NCBI RefSeq assembly: GCF_029407905.1
Contig: NC_073626.1
Span: 84,161,482-84,225,481, forward strand
Length of the DNA: 64,000 nt
Direction: 5' to 3'
Origin: Bubalus kerabau
Taxonomy: Eukaryota > Chordata > Mammalia > Artiodactyla > Bovidae
Shown here: piece by piece, positions 21,661 to 32,192 of the stretch
Position numbering within the stretch: the stretch's first letter is position 1
How the letters are laid out: the number at the start of each line of letters is the position of its first letter
Translations under genes and position numbers: made by a program
Notes under the pieces: model-generated
The model's input: only the letters and a program-made list of their open reading frames with translations
The model's database searches: none
What the model was told of the DNA's origin: nothing

Positions 21661-24147
21661 TAAAGGATTTGATTTCAGTTTATTTATTTTTTGGATAAAA
21701 TATATAATTGATAATAGGAGAAGCATGAATTTTGTATACTGAATTTCTAAGCATCAATTGCAGAGTCATCAGATATTCTTAAGGGAAAAAACCTTAATAA
21801 TAGCAATGGCATAAAAATGGGAAATAGAGAAGATTCTGTGTTAGATATTTAGGGAAATTTCTACTAATTTCTGATAACTTTCCTTGAGTATATGACAACT
21901 ATTTGGTGTGTGATGCTTACTTGGAAGACTTAACAATTTTTCTTTTTGGTAATTTTATATATAGATCCTTCTATTTTTATTGAAGAAGTAAAATATGATT
22001 GGGTTCATTTTTTAACCTGGCTTCAATTGTGTGTAAGAAAATATTTTAAAATTATAAGCCCCGTCTTCTCATTGTACTTTGAACCTACATTAAAAATAAA
22101 AAAAACCCTGCAGTCTTTATTACAATGCCAACATTATTTTAATTCAACTGATACTTATTGTGGGTCTAACTTTGTGTCAGAAGTTATGGTAGGCATATTG
22201 CCTTTAAGCCTAGGTCTTATACAGCAGAAACACAGATAATTTTGAAATAGCACAGTGCGTGACATTATGATGTTATACGTTATGATGCAAATGACAGCTC
22301 ATTATTCAAACTTTACTTTATTACTTTATTTTACTTTAAAATAGTTCTTTAATACTTTAAAAAGTATGACTTTAGGTAATAAAAAGTAATACTTTAGTAA
22401 AAGTAATACTTTAATAAGTACTTTAATACTTTAAAAACGATGACTTTTTATAATACTAATATGTATTGTGAAATATACACTAGAGCCCACATACATGTGC
22501 TATTTCTGTTCTCCAGAGTAAACATCCAGGAGCACAGATTGTTCTTGGAGCTCATTGTATCTCACAAAACCAAACAAATCCCCAAAGGGACTTTATAAAT
22601 TATGAGCTTAGTAAAACACATTAAAAAAAAACAAATCTGAGCTCCCTCTGTGTATGTCATATATCATCATGTTAAGACCCAACCAAAAATCTATTTAGAT
22701 TAGGTTAATTTTCATATAATTTCATTAAATGCATTCAAAGGGAGAGTCCTTTCTACCTGATTTGGGAGTCTCAGGCTGTTACTCAAGTGTCATATAATTC
22801 ATTTCATTAGGAATTTGTCCTTAAGGGAGAGGATAGAATCTTTTACAATCTGAATTCTGAAACAATGCTAGCAGGAAATTATTTCTGGAGACTTCTTATC
22901 ATCTATCTGAGAGATTTAGATGCACTCAAGTGTGAAACTGTGGAACTTTTGCTCAACATGAAGCTACCTTGGAGATGATGTAGGCTGCAGAAGAGCCAGT
23001 ATGTTGCCCTTATTCCAGAGGTACTAAACCCGTTCAGGTCAATCTGATGGGTGTAAAGCCATGACATGACCATACAATTAACCATAGCAGAAAATAAACA
23101 GTACACTAAAATTGCCTATTACTACAACTGACCATGACGATAAAGTTTTAAGTTCCTACATTGACAGAGATGTGGCCTTACTTTTGATAGACAATTTAGT
23201 TCAATACTATGTAAACCATTAAAATGTAAGAACAAAAAGATAGCTTCCATTTTTGAGACAATAAAGTTGAATGCTTTGGAGAAACTAGAAAAGGTCAAAT
23301 TATTTTTTAAAAAAACACTGCCAAGTTATGTGTGGATAAGAATTATAAAAGAGAAAACAAAAATTAAATTGCATCACAATTGACCTAGTGTGGTTATGCA
23401 GAAAAGATGTTGCATAATTCTCATAAACCAATTCACATTCTTTTAATGTTTATTATATATCACTCTGTTAATTCCTGAACATAATTTTTCATTTATTTTT
23501 CTAAGAATATTAATTGATGTAAAATTTTTGTGTTTACATCTACTGTATTGACAGTTTCCTCTGAGCTATATTTTCCCATATTGTTTTGCTTTCTGTGTTT
23601 CATAATGGCTACTTTCCTCAAATGTCTGATGCTTCTTTATCTTTAACAGAGGATCATTGAATACTTAACGGAAAATTCATGAGTATGGGGAGGGCTTGTT
23701 GGCTGTAGTCTTTCCTATTAGATGACCTTATTGGGGCTCTTGCAAGGTGAAACAAAATGACTGTTTAGATCCCAAGAGAAGTTTCTGGTCACCTTCCTGG
23801 AGGGAATAGACTGAAATGTTATTGGGAGAAGGCAGCTGGGGCTGTATTTTCAATATAGGACTCCGGTCCTCAACTGTGCCTTGTGTTCCCTGTTTGAGAG
23901 ACCCTCTCTGTTTTTTACCCTCTCCAGTGAGTGAATATCTAGGCTTCTGCTTGAGGCCAGGAGAAGATCCAGGGGTCTGACTGGCAAATAGACTTTTAGC
24001 TATTTTGTAGTGATAATTGTTAGAAAGCTCTTCATATTGATCAACCTGCTATCATCTAATATTACCTTCTGACCCTAATTCTGGCCTCCAGAGACACAGA
24101 ATAAATCTTGTTCCTGTTCTCCAAACTCCAAGTGTTTGAAAGCAGTC
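21661..24147. other. Intergenic sequence, mostly without recognisable repeats
   Basis: AT-rich DNA past the GALNT3 poly(A) site. It holds an ACTTTA-rich tract (22309-22450) but no SINE of the Bov-tA, BOV-A2 or CHR type and no convincing coding sequence. Confidence 0.7.
22309..22450. repeat. Degenerate ACTTTA-rich tandem tract
   Basis: The motif ACTTTA appears about ten times in 142 bp, often preceded by AAT or GT. It looks like a decayed minisatellite. Confidence 0.75.
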
Positions 24148-24282
24148 TTGCTGCTACTGCTAAGTCACTTCAGTCGTGTCCGACTCTGTGTGACCCCATA
24201 GACGGCAGCCCACCAGGCTCCCCCGTCCCTGGGATTCTCCAGGCAAGAACACTGGAGTGGGTTGCCATTGCCTTCTCCAATG
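24148..24282 (-). mobile_element. BOV-A-type SINE
   Basis: TGCTGCTACTGCTAAGTCAC, then GACCCCATAGACGGCAGCCC and ACACTGGAGTGGGTTGCC, the antisense BOV-A2 unit. Confidence 0.92.
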
Positions 24283-25360
24283 CTAGCTTTGAATTAATCT
24301 TCCTCCATTGGTCTGACCCTTACTATGAACTGGCTTGCATTCCAAACTCCAAAATTTCATCATTGAAACTCTTTTCTTTCTTTCTGTGAATTTTCTCTGT
24401 CTTTTTAATGTCATTTTCAAGGGATTTTGGAAGGGACCAAAAGAGAATGAGGATTCAATCTGGTATTCTTATAAAACAACATTGTGAAAACCATTTGTCT
24501 TTGAAAGTGTGAAAGGAATCCAAGGTGTTTTTAAAAGGGTACTTTTAGTAAGTTTTTTTAAAGAAGAAGAAATAATTTCTACTTATTTGTAAAATTTTTA
24601 TTATCTGGAAGGAGCATTATTCATTATTCTGTATTAGAGTGCTTTTATTATTTTATTTTTCCATTGAAGTTCTTAACTCTGGATGATTTTGGTAGAAAAG
24701 AAATTTGTTGAAAGGGTACTGACTAGTTCACAGAATCATTTATAACACTGGAGAAAACTATAGAAAAATGGGAAGGATAAAGCAAAGCATATAGCTTTGA
24801 AGCTAACATGCTGCAGAAGGTTGCTGGTGAGAATAGTTTCCACTGTTACCAAACACCAAACGGATGGTTTGCCCCTCTTAGTCACCTGGCATTGGCATTG
24901 CCCACTGCTGACACTGGCTACTAGGCGGCCCTCCTTCTACAGTTGTGAATGAATTCCCGGAGTTACTGCCATAGCTGCCGCTGGGGTAAATTCCCATTAC
25001 CAGTATCCAGCAATGGAATTTATGAAAGTGGGAATCTGGGTTTGGGGCTTCTGAAGAAGGCTGAAATTTCACAGGAATAGGAAGGGAGTCCAGACGTCAA
25101 GGAGCTAAAAAAAATGAAAAATCACTTTAGAACAAATCCTAGGATTTGTAAACTATAACATGATTTATTTCCTTGCTATCTTTCCATTTAAAGAGTAAAC
25201 AACATATTATGTATGAAAATGTTTTCACTTAATCATATTGTGAGCATTTTCACACTTTTCTCTTCTCCTTGTCTATAAATTAGGTCAAGGATATTATATA
25301 TATATTTTTCTGTGTTATTAGAGTTAAATAATTTGTTTTCTACCAGCAGTATTTTTTAGT
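24283..25360. other. Intergenic sequence with a small GC-richer patch
   Basis: Mostly AT-rich. The stretch 24850-25075 is GC-richer and gives a 64-codon minus-strand open frame that I do not recognise. Nothing else is supported. Confidence 0.6.
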
Positions 25361-26462
25361 TTGTTTTATAAAGTTAATTTTTTATTGAGATACAATTTAT
25401 ATATAATAAAATTCAGGGAGCTTTTGCTGTTCATCATAACATTTTTGAGATTCATCCATGAAACTTTATGTATCTGTAGGTTTGCCTTTTAATTACCAAG
25501 TAATATGCCATGTATGAATACACCACACTTTGTTTATCCATCTTCCATTGATGGACATTTCAGTTTTGACTTTTTGGCTGTTTTGAACAAGAGTACAATG
25601 AATATTCATGTACAAGTATTTCTATGAATGTGTGGTTTTACTTCTTTTAGATAGATACATAAGAATGGATTTATAGATTTGATGTACACTTAACTTTAAA
25701 AGATACTGTCAAGATACTGTTGTTTTTTATTTATTATTTTATTTATCTGGCCATGCTGTGTGGCTTGCAGGATCTTAGTTCCCTGAGCAAGAATTGAACC
25801 CAGGCCCACTGCAGTGGAAGTGTAGAGTCCTAACCACTGGACCACCAGGGAAGTCCCCGAGTAGTTGTTTTTTAAATGGTTGTAATAGTTTTTATTCCCA
25901 CAGGCAGTATATGAGAGCTCTTAGTGGCTCTGAGTCCTCAGCAGCATTTAGTATTTTTAGCCTTTATGATTGTAGGCATTCTAATGAATGTGGAAGGGTA
26001 TCTTATGGTTTCAATTTTTATTTCTCTCATGAACAGTTATTTTAAACACTTTTTCATGTTTGTGTTAGATAGTCATATATCTTTTTTGTAAAGTGTACGA
26101 AAAAAGTAAAGTCTTGTGTACATGTTTATTGGATAGATTTCTTTATTATTGATTTGTGGAAGATGTTCATGTATTATGAATAAAAATCCTTTGTTAGACA
26201 TATGTATGGTAAATATTTTCCCCCAGTCTGAATTTGTTTTCTTAATGATATGTTTTAATGTACAGAACTTCTTTTTATTGAAGTGTAATTTATCACACTT
26301 TATGTTTAGTGTTTTGTATGTTCTAAGAAATCTTTATCTGCTCCAAGGGTGTAAAATTGTATTTCCATTTCTTCTAGACACTTTATTGTCTTATCTTTTA
26401 TTTTAGGTGAATAATTAATCTTGAAATACTTTTTATATATAGAGTGATGTACAAATTTGAGA
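25361..26462 (-). repeat. Old L1 LINE fragment with a nested SINE
   Basis: Antisense L1 text such as TTTTTTATTGAGATACAATT, CCATCTTCCATTGATGGACA, AATCCTTTGTTAGACATATG and TTCTAAGAAATCTTTATCTGC. It is interrupted by the CHR SINE at 25735-25858. Confidence 0.75.
25735..25858 (-). mobile_element. CHR-type SINE nested in L1
   Basis: GGCCATGCTGTGTGGCTTGC, AGGATCTTAGTTCCCTGAGC, then CCACTGGACCACCAGGGAAG. Confidence 0.85.
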
Positions 26463-26466
26463 TTTG

Positions 26467-26722
26467 GAGACAAGGATTCGATCTCTGGTCCAGGAAGATC
26501 CTGGAAGCTGTGGAGCAATGAAGCTTATAGGCCAAAACTATTGTGCCTATGCTCTAGAGCTGCAACTACGGAGCCCCTGTGCCACAAACACTGAAGCCTG
26601 TGTGCCCTACAGCCCATGCTATGCAGCAAGAGAAGCACAACAGAGAAGCCCTCCTCACAATTAGAGAAAGCCCACACAGCAATGAAGACCCAGTATAGAC
26701 AAACATGAATTTTTCCTTAAAA
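26467..26722 (+). mobile_element. CHR-2-like SINE, 5' truncated
   Basis: It starts within the tRNA-like part (GGATTCGATCTCTGGTCC) and continues through AGCAAGAGAAGCACAAC, CACAATTAGAGAAAGCCC and CAATGAAGACCCAG, the usual CHR-2 tail. Confidence 0.75.
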
Positions 26723-26745
26723 GAACAATACTGCATAGGAACATG
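26655..26745 (+). repeat. 91-bp exact repeat, copy 1 (source)
   Basis: This spans the CHR-2 tail, its A-rich end and the first bases of BovB. It is identical at every base to 27358-27448. Copy 1 is continuous with its flanks, so it is the likely source. Confidence 0.97.
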
Positions 26746-27098
26746 GAATGATAGGTCCATGAATCAAGGTAAATTGGACATGGTCAAGCAGATGATCAGA
26801 TTGAACATCAACATCTGAGGGAACTAAAATGGACAGGAAAGGGTGAGTTTAAATCAGATGACCATTATATTTACTATTGTGGACAAGAATCCCTTAGAAG
26901 AAATGGAGTAGCCTTCACAGTCAACAAGAGTCTGAAATACTAGTACTTGGGTGCAACCTCAAAAGTGACAGAATGATCTTGGTTCGTTTACATGGCAAAC
27001 CATTCAACGTCACGGTAATCGAGCTCTATGCCCCAACTGCTGATGCCGAAGAAGCTGAAGTAGACTGGTTCAATAAAGACCTACAACACTTTCTAGAA

Positions 27099-27484
27099 AG
27101 TGAAAGTCGCTTAGTTGTGTCCAACTCTTTGCAACCCCATGGACTATACAGTCCATGGAATTCTCTAGGCCAGAATACTGGAGTGGGTAGCTTTTCCCTT
27201 CTCCAGGGGATCTTCCCAACCCAGTGATCAAACCCAGACCTCCTGCATTGTAGGCAGATTCTTTACCAGCTGAGCCACAAGGGAAGCCCAGGAATACTGG
27301 AGTGGGTAGCCTATCCCTTCTCCAGAGGATCTTCCCGATCCAGGAATCAAACCCGTATCACAATTAGAGAAAGCCCACACAGCAATGAAGACCCAGTATA
27401 GACAAACATGAATTTTTCCTTAAAAGAACAATACTGCATAGGAACATGCGGACTCTTTGCCAATTGAGCTATCAGGGAAGCACT
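27099..27484 (-). mobile_element. Bov-tA dimer-type SINE with an inserted 91-bp patch
   Basis: Antisense BOV-A body, tRNA-like head, then a second partial body and head. A 13-bp imperfect target-site duplication flanks it (ACACTTTCTAGAA at 27086-27098; ACACTTTTTAGAA at 27485-27497). Inside the second head, 27358-27448 is foreign sequence. Confidence 0.88.
27358..27448 (+). repeat. 91-bp exact repeat, copy 2 (patch inside a SINE)
   Basis: Identical to 26655-26745. It replaces roughly 20 bp of the tRNA-like head of the SINE at 27099-27484, between AATCAAACCCG and CGGACTCTTTGCC. Confidence 0.97.
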
Positions 27485-27847
27485 ACACTTTTTAGAACTA
27501 ACACCCAGAAAAGATATCCTTTACATCATAGGTGACTGGAATGCAAAAGTAGGAAGTCAAGAGATACCTGGAATAGTGGGCAATTTGGCCTCGGAGTACA
27601 AAATGAACTAGTCAAGAGAACATGCTGGTTATAGCAAACACCCTTTTCCAACAACCCAAGGGACAGCTCTACACATGGACATCACCAGATGGTTGATACT
27701 GAAATGAGATTGCAGCCAAAGATGGAACACCTCTATTCAGTCAGCAGAAACAAGATCTGGAGCTCACTGTGGCTCAGATCATTAGCTTCTTATTGCACAA
27801 TTCAGCCTCAAATTAAAGAAAGTAGGCAAAACTGCTATGCCATTCAA

Positions 27848-28121
27848 AGTGAAAAAAGTGAAAGTGAAAATCACTCAGTGGTGTCTGACTCTTTCCCACC
27901 CCATGGACTGCAGCCCACCAGGCTCCTCTGTCCATGGAATTCTCCAGGCCAGAATACTGGAGTGGGTAACCTTTCCCTTCTCCAGGGGATCTTCCCAACG
28001 CAGGGATCAAACCTAGGTTTCCTGCATTGCAGGCAGATTATTTACCAACTGAGCCACAAGGGAAGCCCAGGAATACTGGAGTAGGTAGCCTAACCCTTCT
28101 CCAGCAGATCTTCCCAACCCA
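27848..28121 (-). mobile_element. Bov-tA dimer-type SINE inserted in BovB
   Basis: Antisense body, head, then a second partial body, with the same internal junction (GGAAGCCCAGGAATACTGGAG) as the copy at 27099. GCCATTCA occurs on both sides as a short target-site duplication. Confidence 0.88.
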
Positions 28122-30126
28122 GCCATTCAGGTATGACCTAAACCAAATCCCTTATGATTATACAGTGGAGGAGACATATTAATAGATTCAAGGGATTAGA
28201 TCTAGTAGACAGAGTGCCTAAAGAACTATAGACAGAGGTTCATAACATTGAACAGGAGGCAGTGATCAAAATCATCCCCAAAATAAAGAAATGCAAGAGG
28301 GCAAAGTGGTTGTCTGAGGAGACTTTACAAGTAGCAGAGGAATGAAGAGAAGCAAAAGGCAAGGGAAAAAGGGAAAGATATACCCAACTGAATGCTGAGT
28401 TCCAGAAAATAGCAAGGAGAGATAAGAAGGCCTTCTTAAAGGCAAAGAAATAGAGGAAAACAATAGAATGGAAAAGACTAGAGATTTCTTCAAGAACATT
28501 GGAGATATCAAGGGAACATTTCATGCAAGGATGAGCACAATAAAGAAAAGAAATTGTAAGGACCTAACAGAAGCAGAAGAAATTAAGAAGAGGTGGCAAG
28601 AAATCACAGAACTATACAAGAAAGATCTTAATGACATGGATAACCACAATGGTATGGTTACTCACCTAAAACCAGCCAGGACTGTGAAGTCAAGTGGGCC
28701 TTAGGAAGCATTACTACGAACAAAACTAGTGGAGGTTACAGAATTGTGGCTGAACTATTTAAAATTCTAAAAAAAAGATGCAGTTAAAGTGTTGCACTCA
28801 ATATGTCAGCAAATTTGGAAAACTGGAAAAAGTCAGTTTTCATTTCAGTGCCAAAGAAGGGCAATGCCAAGAAATGTTCAAACTATCATACAGTTGCACT
28901 CATTTCACATGCTAGCAAGGTTATGCTCAAAATCCTTCAAGCTAGGCTTTGGCAGTATATGAACTGAGGACTTCCAGATATACAAGCTGAATTTGGAAAA
29001 GGCAGAGGAACCAGAGATCAAATTGCCAACATTCATTGGATAATAGAGAAAGCAAAGGAATTCCAGAAAAACATCTACTTCTGCTTCACTGACTACACTA
29101 AAGCCTTGGACTCTGGGAATCACAACAAACTACGGAAATTACTTAGAGATGGGAATACCAGACCACCTTACCTGTCTCCTGAGAAACCTGTGTGTGGGTC
29201 AAGAAACAATAGAACCAGACATGTAATATGGACTGGTTCAAAATTGGGAATGGAGTATGAAAAGGCTGTGTGTTGTCACCCTGCTTATTTAAATTCTGTG
29301 CAGAGTTCATCATGCAAAATGCCAGGCTGGATGAAGCACTAACTGAAATCAAGATTCCTGGGAGAGATTTCAACCACCTCAGATATGCTGATGATACCAC
29401 TCTAATGGCAGCAAGTGAAGAGGAACTAAAGAGCCTTTTGATGTAGGTAAAGAGGAGAGTGAAAAAGCTGACTTAACATTCAAAAAACGAAGATCATGGC
29501 ATCTGGTCCCATCACTTCATGGCAAAATAGATGGGGAAACAATGGAAACAGTGACAAGAGTTTATTTTCTTGAGCTCCAAAATCACTGCAGACAGTGACT
29601 GCAGCCATGAATTTAAAAGACACTTGCTCCTTGGAGGAAAAGCTGTAACAAACATAGACAGCATATTAAGAAGCAGAAACATCACTTTGCCGACAAAAGG
29701 GTGTATAGTCAAAGCTATTGTTTTTCCAGTAATCATATGTGGATATAAGATTTGGACCATAAAGAAGGCTGAGCGCCAAAGAATTGGTGCTTTTGAATTG
29801 TGCTGGAGAAGACTGTTGAGAGTCCCTTGGACTGCAAGGAGATCAAACCAGTCAATCCTAAATGAAATCAACCTTGAATATTCATTAGGAGGTCTGATGC
29901 TGAAACTCCAATACTTTGGCCACCTGATGTGTAGAGCCAACTCACTGGAAAAGACCCTGATGCTAGGAAAAATTGAGGGCAAGAAGAGAAGGGGACAACA
30001 GAGGATGAGATGATTGGATGGCATTACTGACTCCATGGACATGAGTCTGAGTAAACTCGGGGAGATTGTGAAGGACAGGGAAGCCTGGTGTGCTGCAGTT
30101 CATGGAGCCGAAGAAACTAGTCTGTC

Positions 30127-30738
30127 ACTGTTTCCAATTTTTCCCCATCTATTTGCCATGAAGTGATAGGACCAGATGCTGTGATCTTAGTTTTTTGAAT
30201 GTTGAGTTTTCAGCCAGATTTTTCACTCTCCTCTTTTACCTTCATTAAGCTCTTTAGTTCCTCTTCCTTTCTGCCATTGTGTCATTTGCATACCTGAGGT
30301 TACTGATATTTCTCCCAACAATCTTGATTCCAGCTTGTGCTTCATTCAGCCTGGCATTTTGCATGTACTCTGCATACAAATTAAATAAGCAGGGTGACAG
30401 TACACAGCCTCGTTGTACTCCTTCCCCAATTTGGGACCAGTCTGTTGTTCCATGTCCAGTTCTAATTGTTTCCTCTTGAGCTGCATACAGTTTTCTCAGG
30501 AGCCAGGTAAGATGGTCTGGTATTCCCTTGTCTTTAAGTATTTTCCACAGTTTGCTATGATCCACACAATCAAGGGCTTTAGTGTAGTCAGTGAAGCAGA
30601 AGTAGATGTTTTTCTGGAATATTCTTGCTTTTCCTATGATCCAACGGATGTTGGCAATTTGGTCCCTGTTTCATCTGCCTTTTCTAAATCCAACTTGTAC
30701 ACATCTGCAAGTTCTCGGTTCATGTTCTCTTGAAGTTA
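30127..30738 (-). mobile_element. BovB fragment in inverted orientation
   Basis: The minus strand encodes reverse-transcriptase sequence, including a 103-codon open frame at 30254-30565. The YADD box reads YAND, so the catalytic motif is damaged. It covers the same part of the element as about 28930-29555 of the neighbouring + strand copy but differs at many bases. It lacks the BovB 3' end. Confidence 0.88.
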
Positions 30739-30741
30739 TTC

Positions 30742-31110
30742 TCAGTGGTGGTGAGGGCTGAGAAAAAAGGACACTCATAAGTTGCTGGGAGTGACATAAT
30801 CTTCCTGAACGGCAGTTCAGCAGTGTGTTAATTGCCTTAAAATTGTGCAAACCCTTTGACTCAACAATTCTATTTCTAGAAATTTGTCCTATAGTAAAAA
30901 AAAAAAAAAGCGTTTTTTAACTTTTACTTTAAGAATATTCATTAGGATTTTGTTTAGTGAAGGATTAGAAAATTATAAATGCTTATTGAAGAAGATTGTT
31001 GTGAATAAATTTTTGTATATCTATACAATGAAATAGTATATTTATATATAAATTTATATATATCATGTAAAAAATAATGAAAAATATTTGCACTTTTAAA
31101 ATCATGGCTA
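30742..31110 (+). repeat. Old L1-like 3' fragment
   Basis: GGTGGTGAGGGCTGAGAAAA, ACTCATAAGTTGCTGGGAG, ACCCTTTGACTCAACAATTC and ATACAATGAAATAGTAT follow the usual order of L1 ORF2 end sequence. Confidence 0.6.
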
Positions 31111-31544
31111 GACCCTTCACAAATCCAATCTCCACCCTGTAAAAATGCCCACTTTCTGAGTTTTGGGTTTATTTTCCTATGTTTATTATAATTCTACTAC
31201 ATATGTTTATAATTTTAGTATACTATATATACAAATACAAACATTAAACATTACTGCTTTTGAAGTGAATTTATTTAGATGGGAAGTATATTTAGAATAT
31301 ACTGGATTTTTAAAAATCCAATTAGAAATCTGCATATTCAGAATAATCTCATTTTTTGTGGAAAAAAATCTGGGAGGATATATAACATTGTTACTAGGTT
31401 AATTCTGGGTGGTGGGGTAATATCTGATAATCTAGATATCTTACTTTTACTAACTTATTTTATAGATTAGTTAAATCAGTAAAGGTGCTTATTGCATAGA
31501 AAACTATGGTTAGAAAGGATTATTTAAAAGGTAGTGTCCATTGA

Positions 31545-32192
31545 GGAAACCAGAATTGAAAGAGACACATGTACCCCAATGTTCATCGCAGCACTGTTTA
31601 TAATAGCCAGGACATGGAAGCAACCTAGATGTCCATCAGCAGACGAATGGATAAGAAAGCTATGGTACATATACACAATGGAATATTACTCAGCTATTAA
31701 AAAGAATGCATTTGAATCAGTTCTAATGAGGTGGATGAAACTGGAGCCTATTATACAGAGCAAAGTAAGTCAGAAAGAAAAACACCAATACAGTATATTA
31801 ATGCATATATATGGAATTTAGAAAGATGGTAATGATGATCCCATATACGAGACAGCAAAAGAGACACAGCTGTAAAAAACAGACTGTTGGACTCTGTGGG
31901 AGAAGGCGAGAGTGGGATGATCTGAAAGAATAGCATTGAAACATGTATATTATTATATGTGAAATAGATCGCCAGTCCAGGTTTGAGGCATGAGGCAGGG
32001 TGCTCAGAGCTGGTGCACTGGGATGACCCTGAGAGATGGGATGGGGAGGGAGGTGGGAGGGGGGTTCAGGATGGGGAACACATGTACACCCATGGCTGAT
32101 TCATGTGAATGTATGGCAAAACCCCACAATATTGTAAAGTAACTAGCCTCCAATTAAAATAAGTAAGTTTAAAAAAATAAATAAATATATAA
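31545..32192 (+). mobile_element. Bovine-type L1 3' end
   Basis: Text includes CATCGCAGCACTGTTTATAA, AATGGAATATTACTCAGCTA and AGATGGGATGGGGAGGGAGG, ending AAAAAAATAAATAAATA. A 95-codon open frame at 31534-31821 is the ORF2 C-terminus. The rest is 3' UTR. Confidence 0.9.

Larger units (their letters stand above)
26724..30126 (+). mobile_element. BovB (RTE-type) LINE, decayed, with two SINE insertions
   Basis: BovB is a ruminant non-LTR retrotransposon known for horizontal transfer. This copy starts near the element's 5' coding region. It keeps an endonuclease-like segment (VIELYAPTADA, near 27018), a reverse-transcriptase segment (FTDYTKAL near 29087, YADD near 29388) and the C-terminal part (about 29570-30010). 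The frames are broken by several stops and frameshifts, so it is inactive. SINE insertions occupy 27099-27484 and 27848-28121. About 2.7 kb of BovB remain. The 3' terminus is decayed and meets an inverted BovB piece at about 30127. Confidence 0.9.

Noticed and set aside
29512..30042. Long open frames on both strands (176 and 147 codons)
   Set aside because: Both lie in the BovB C-terminal region. The + frame is the element's own protein and the minus frame is its antisense shadow.
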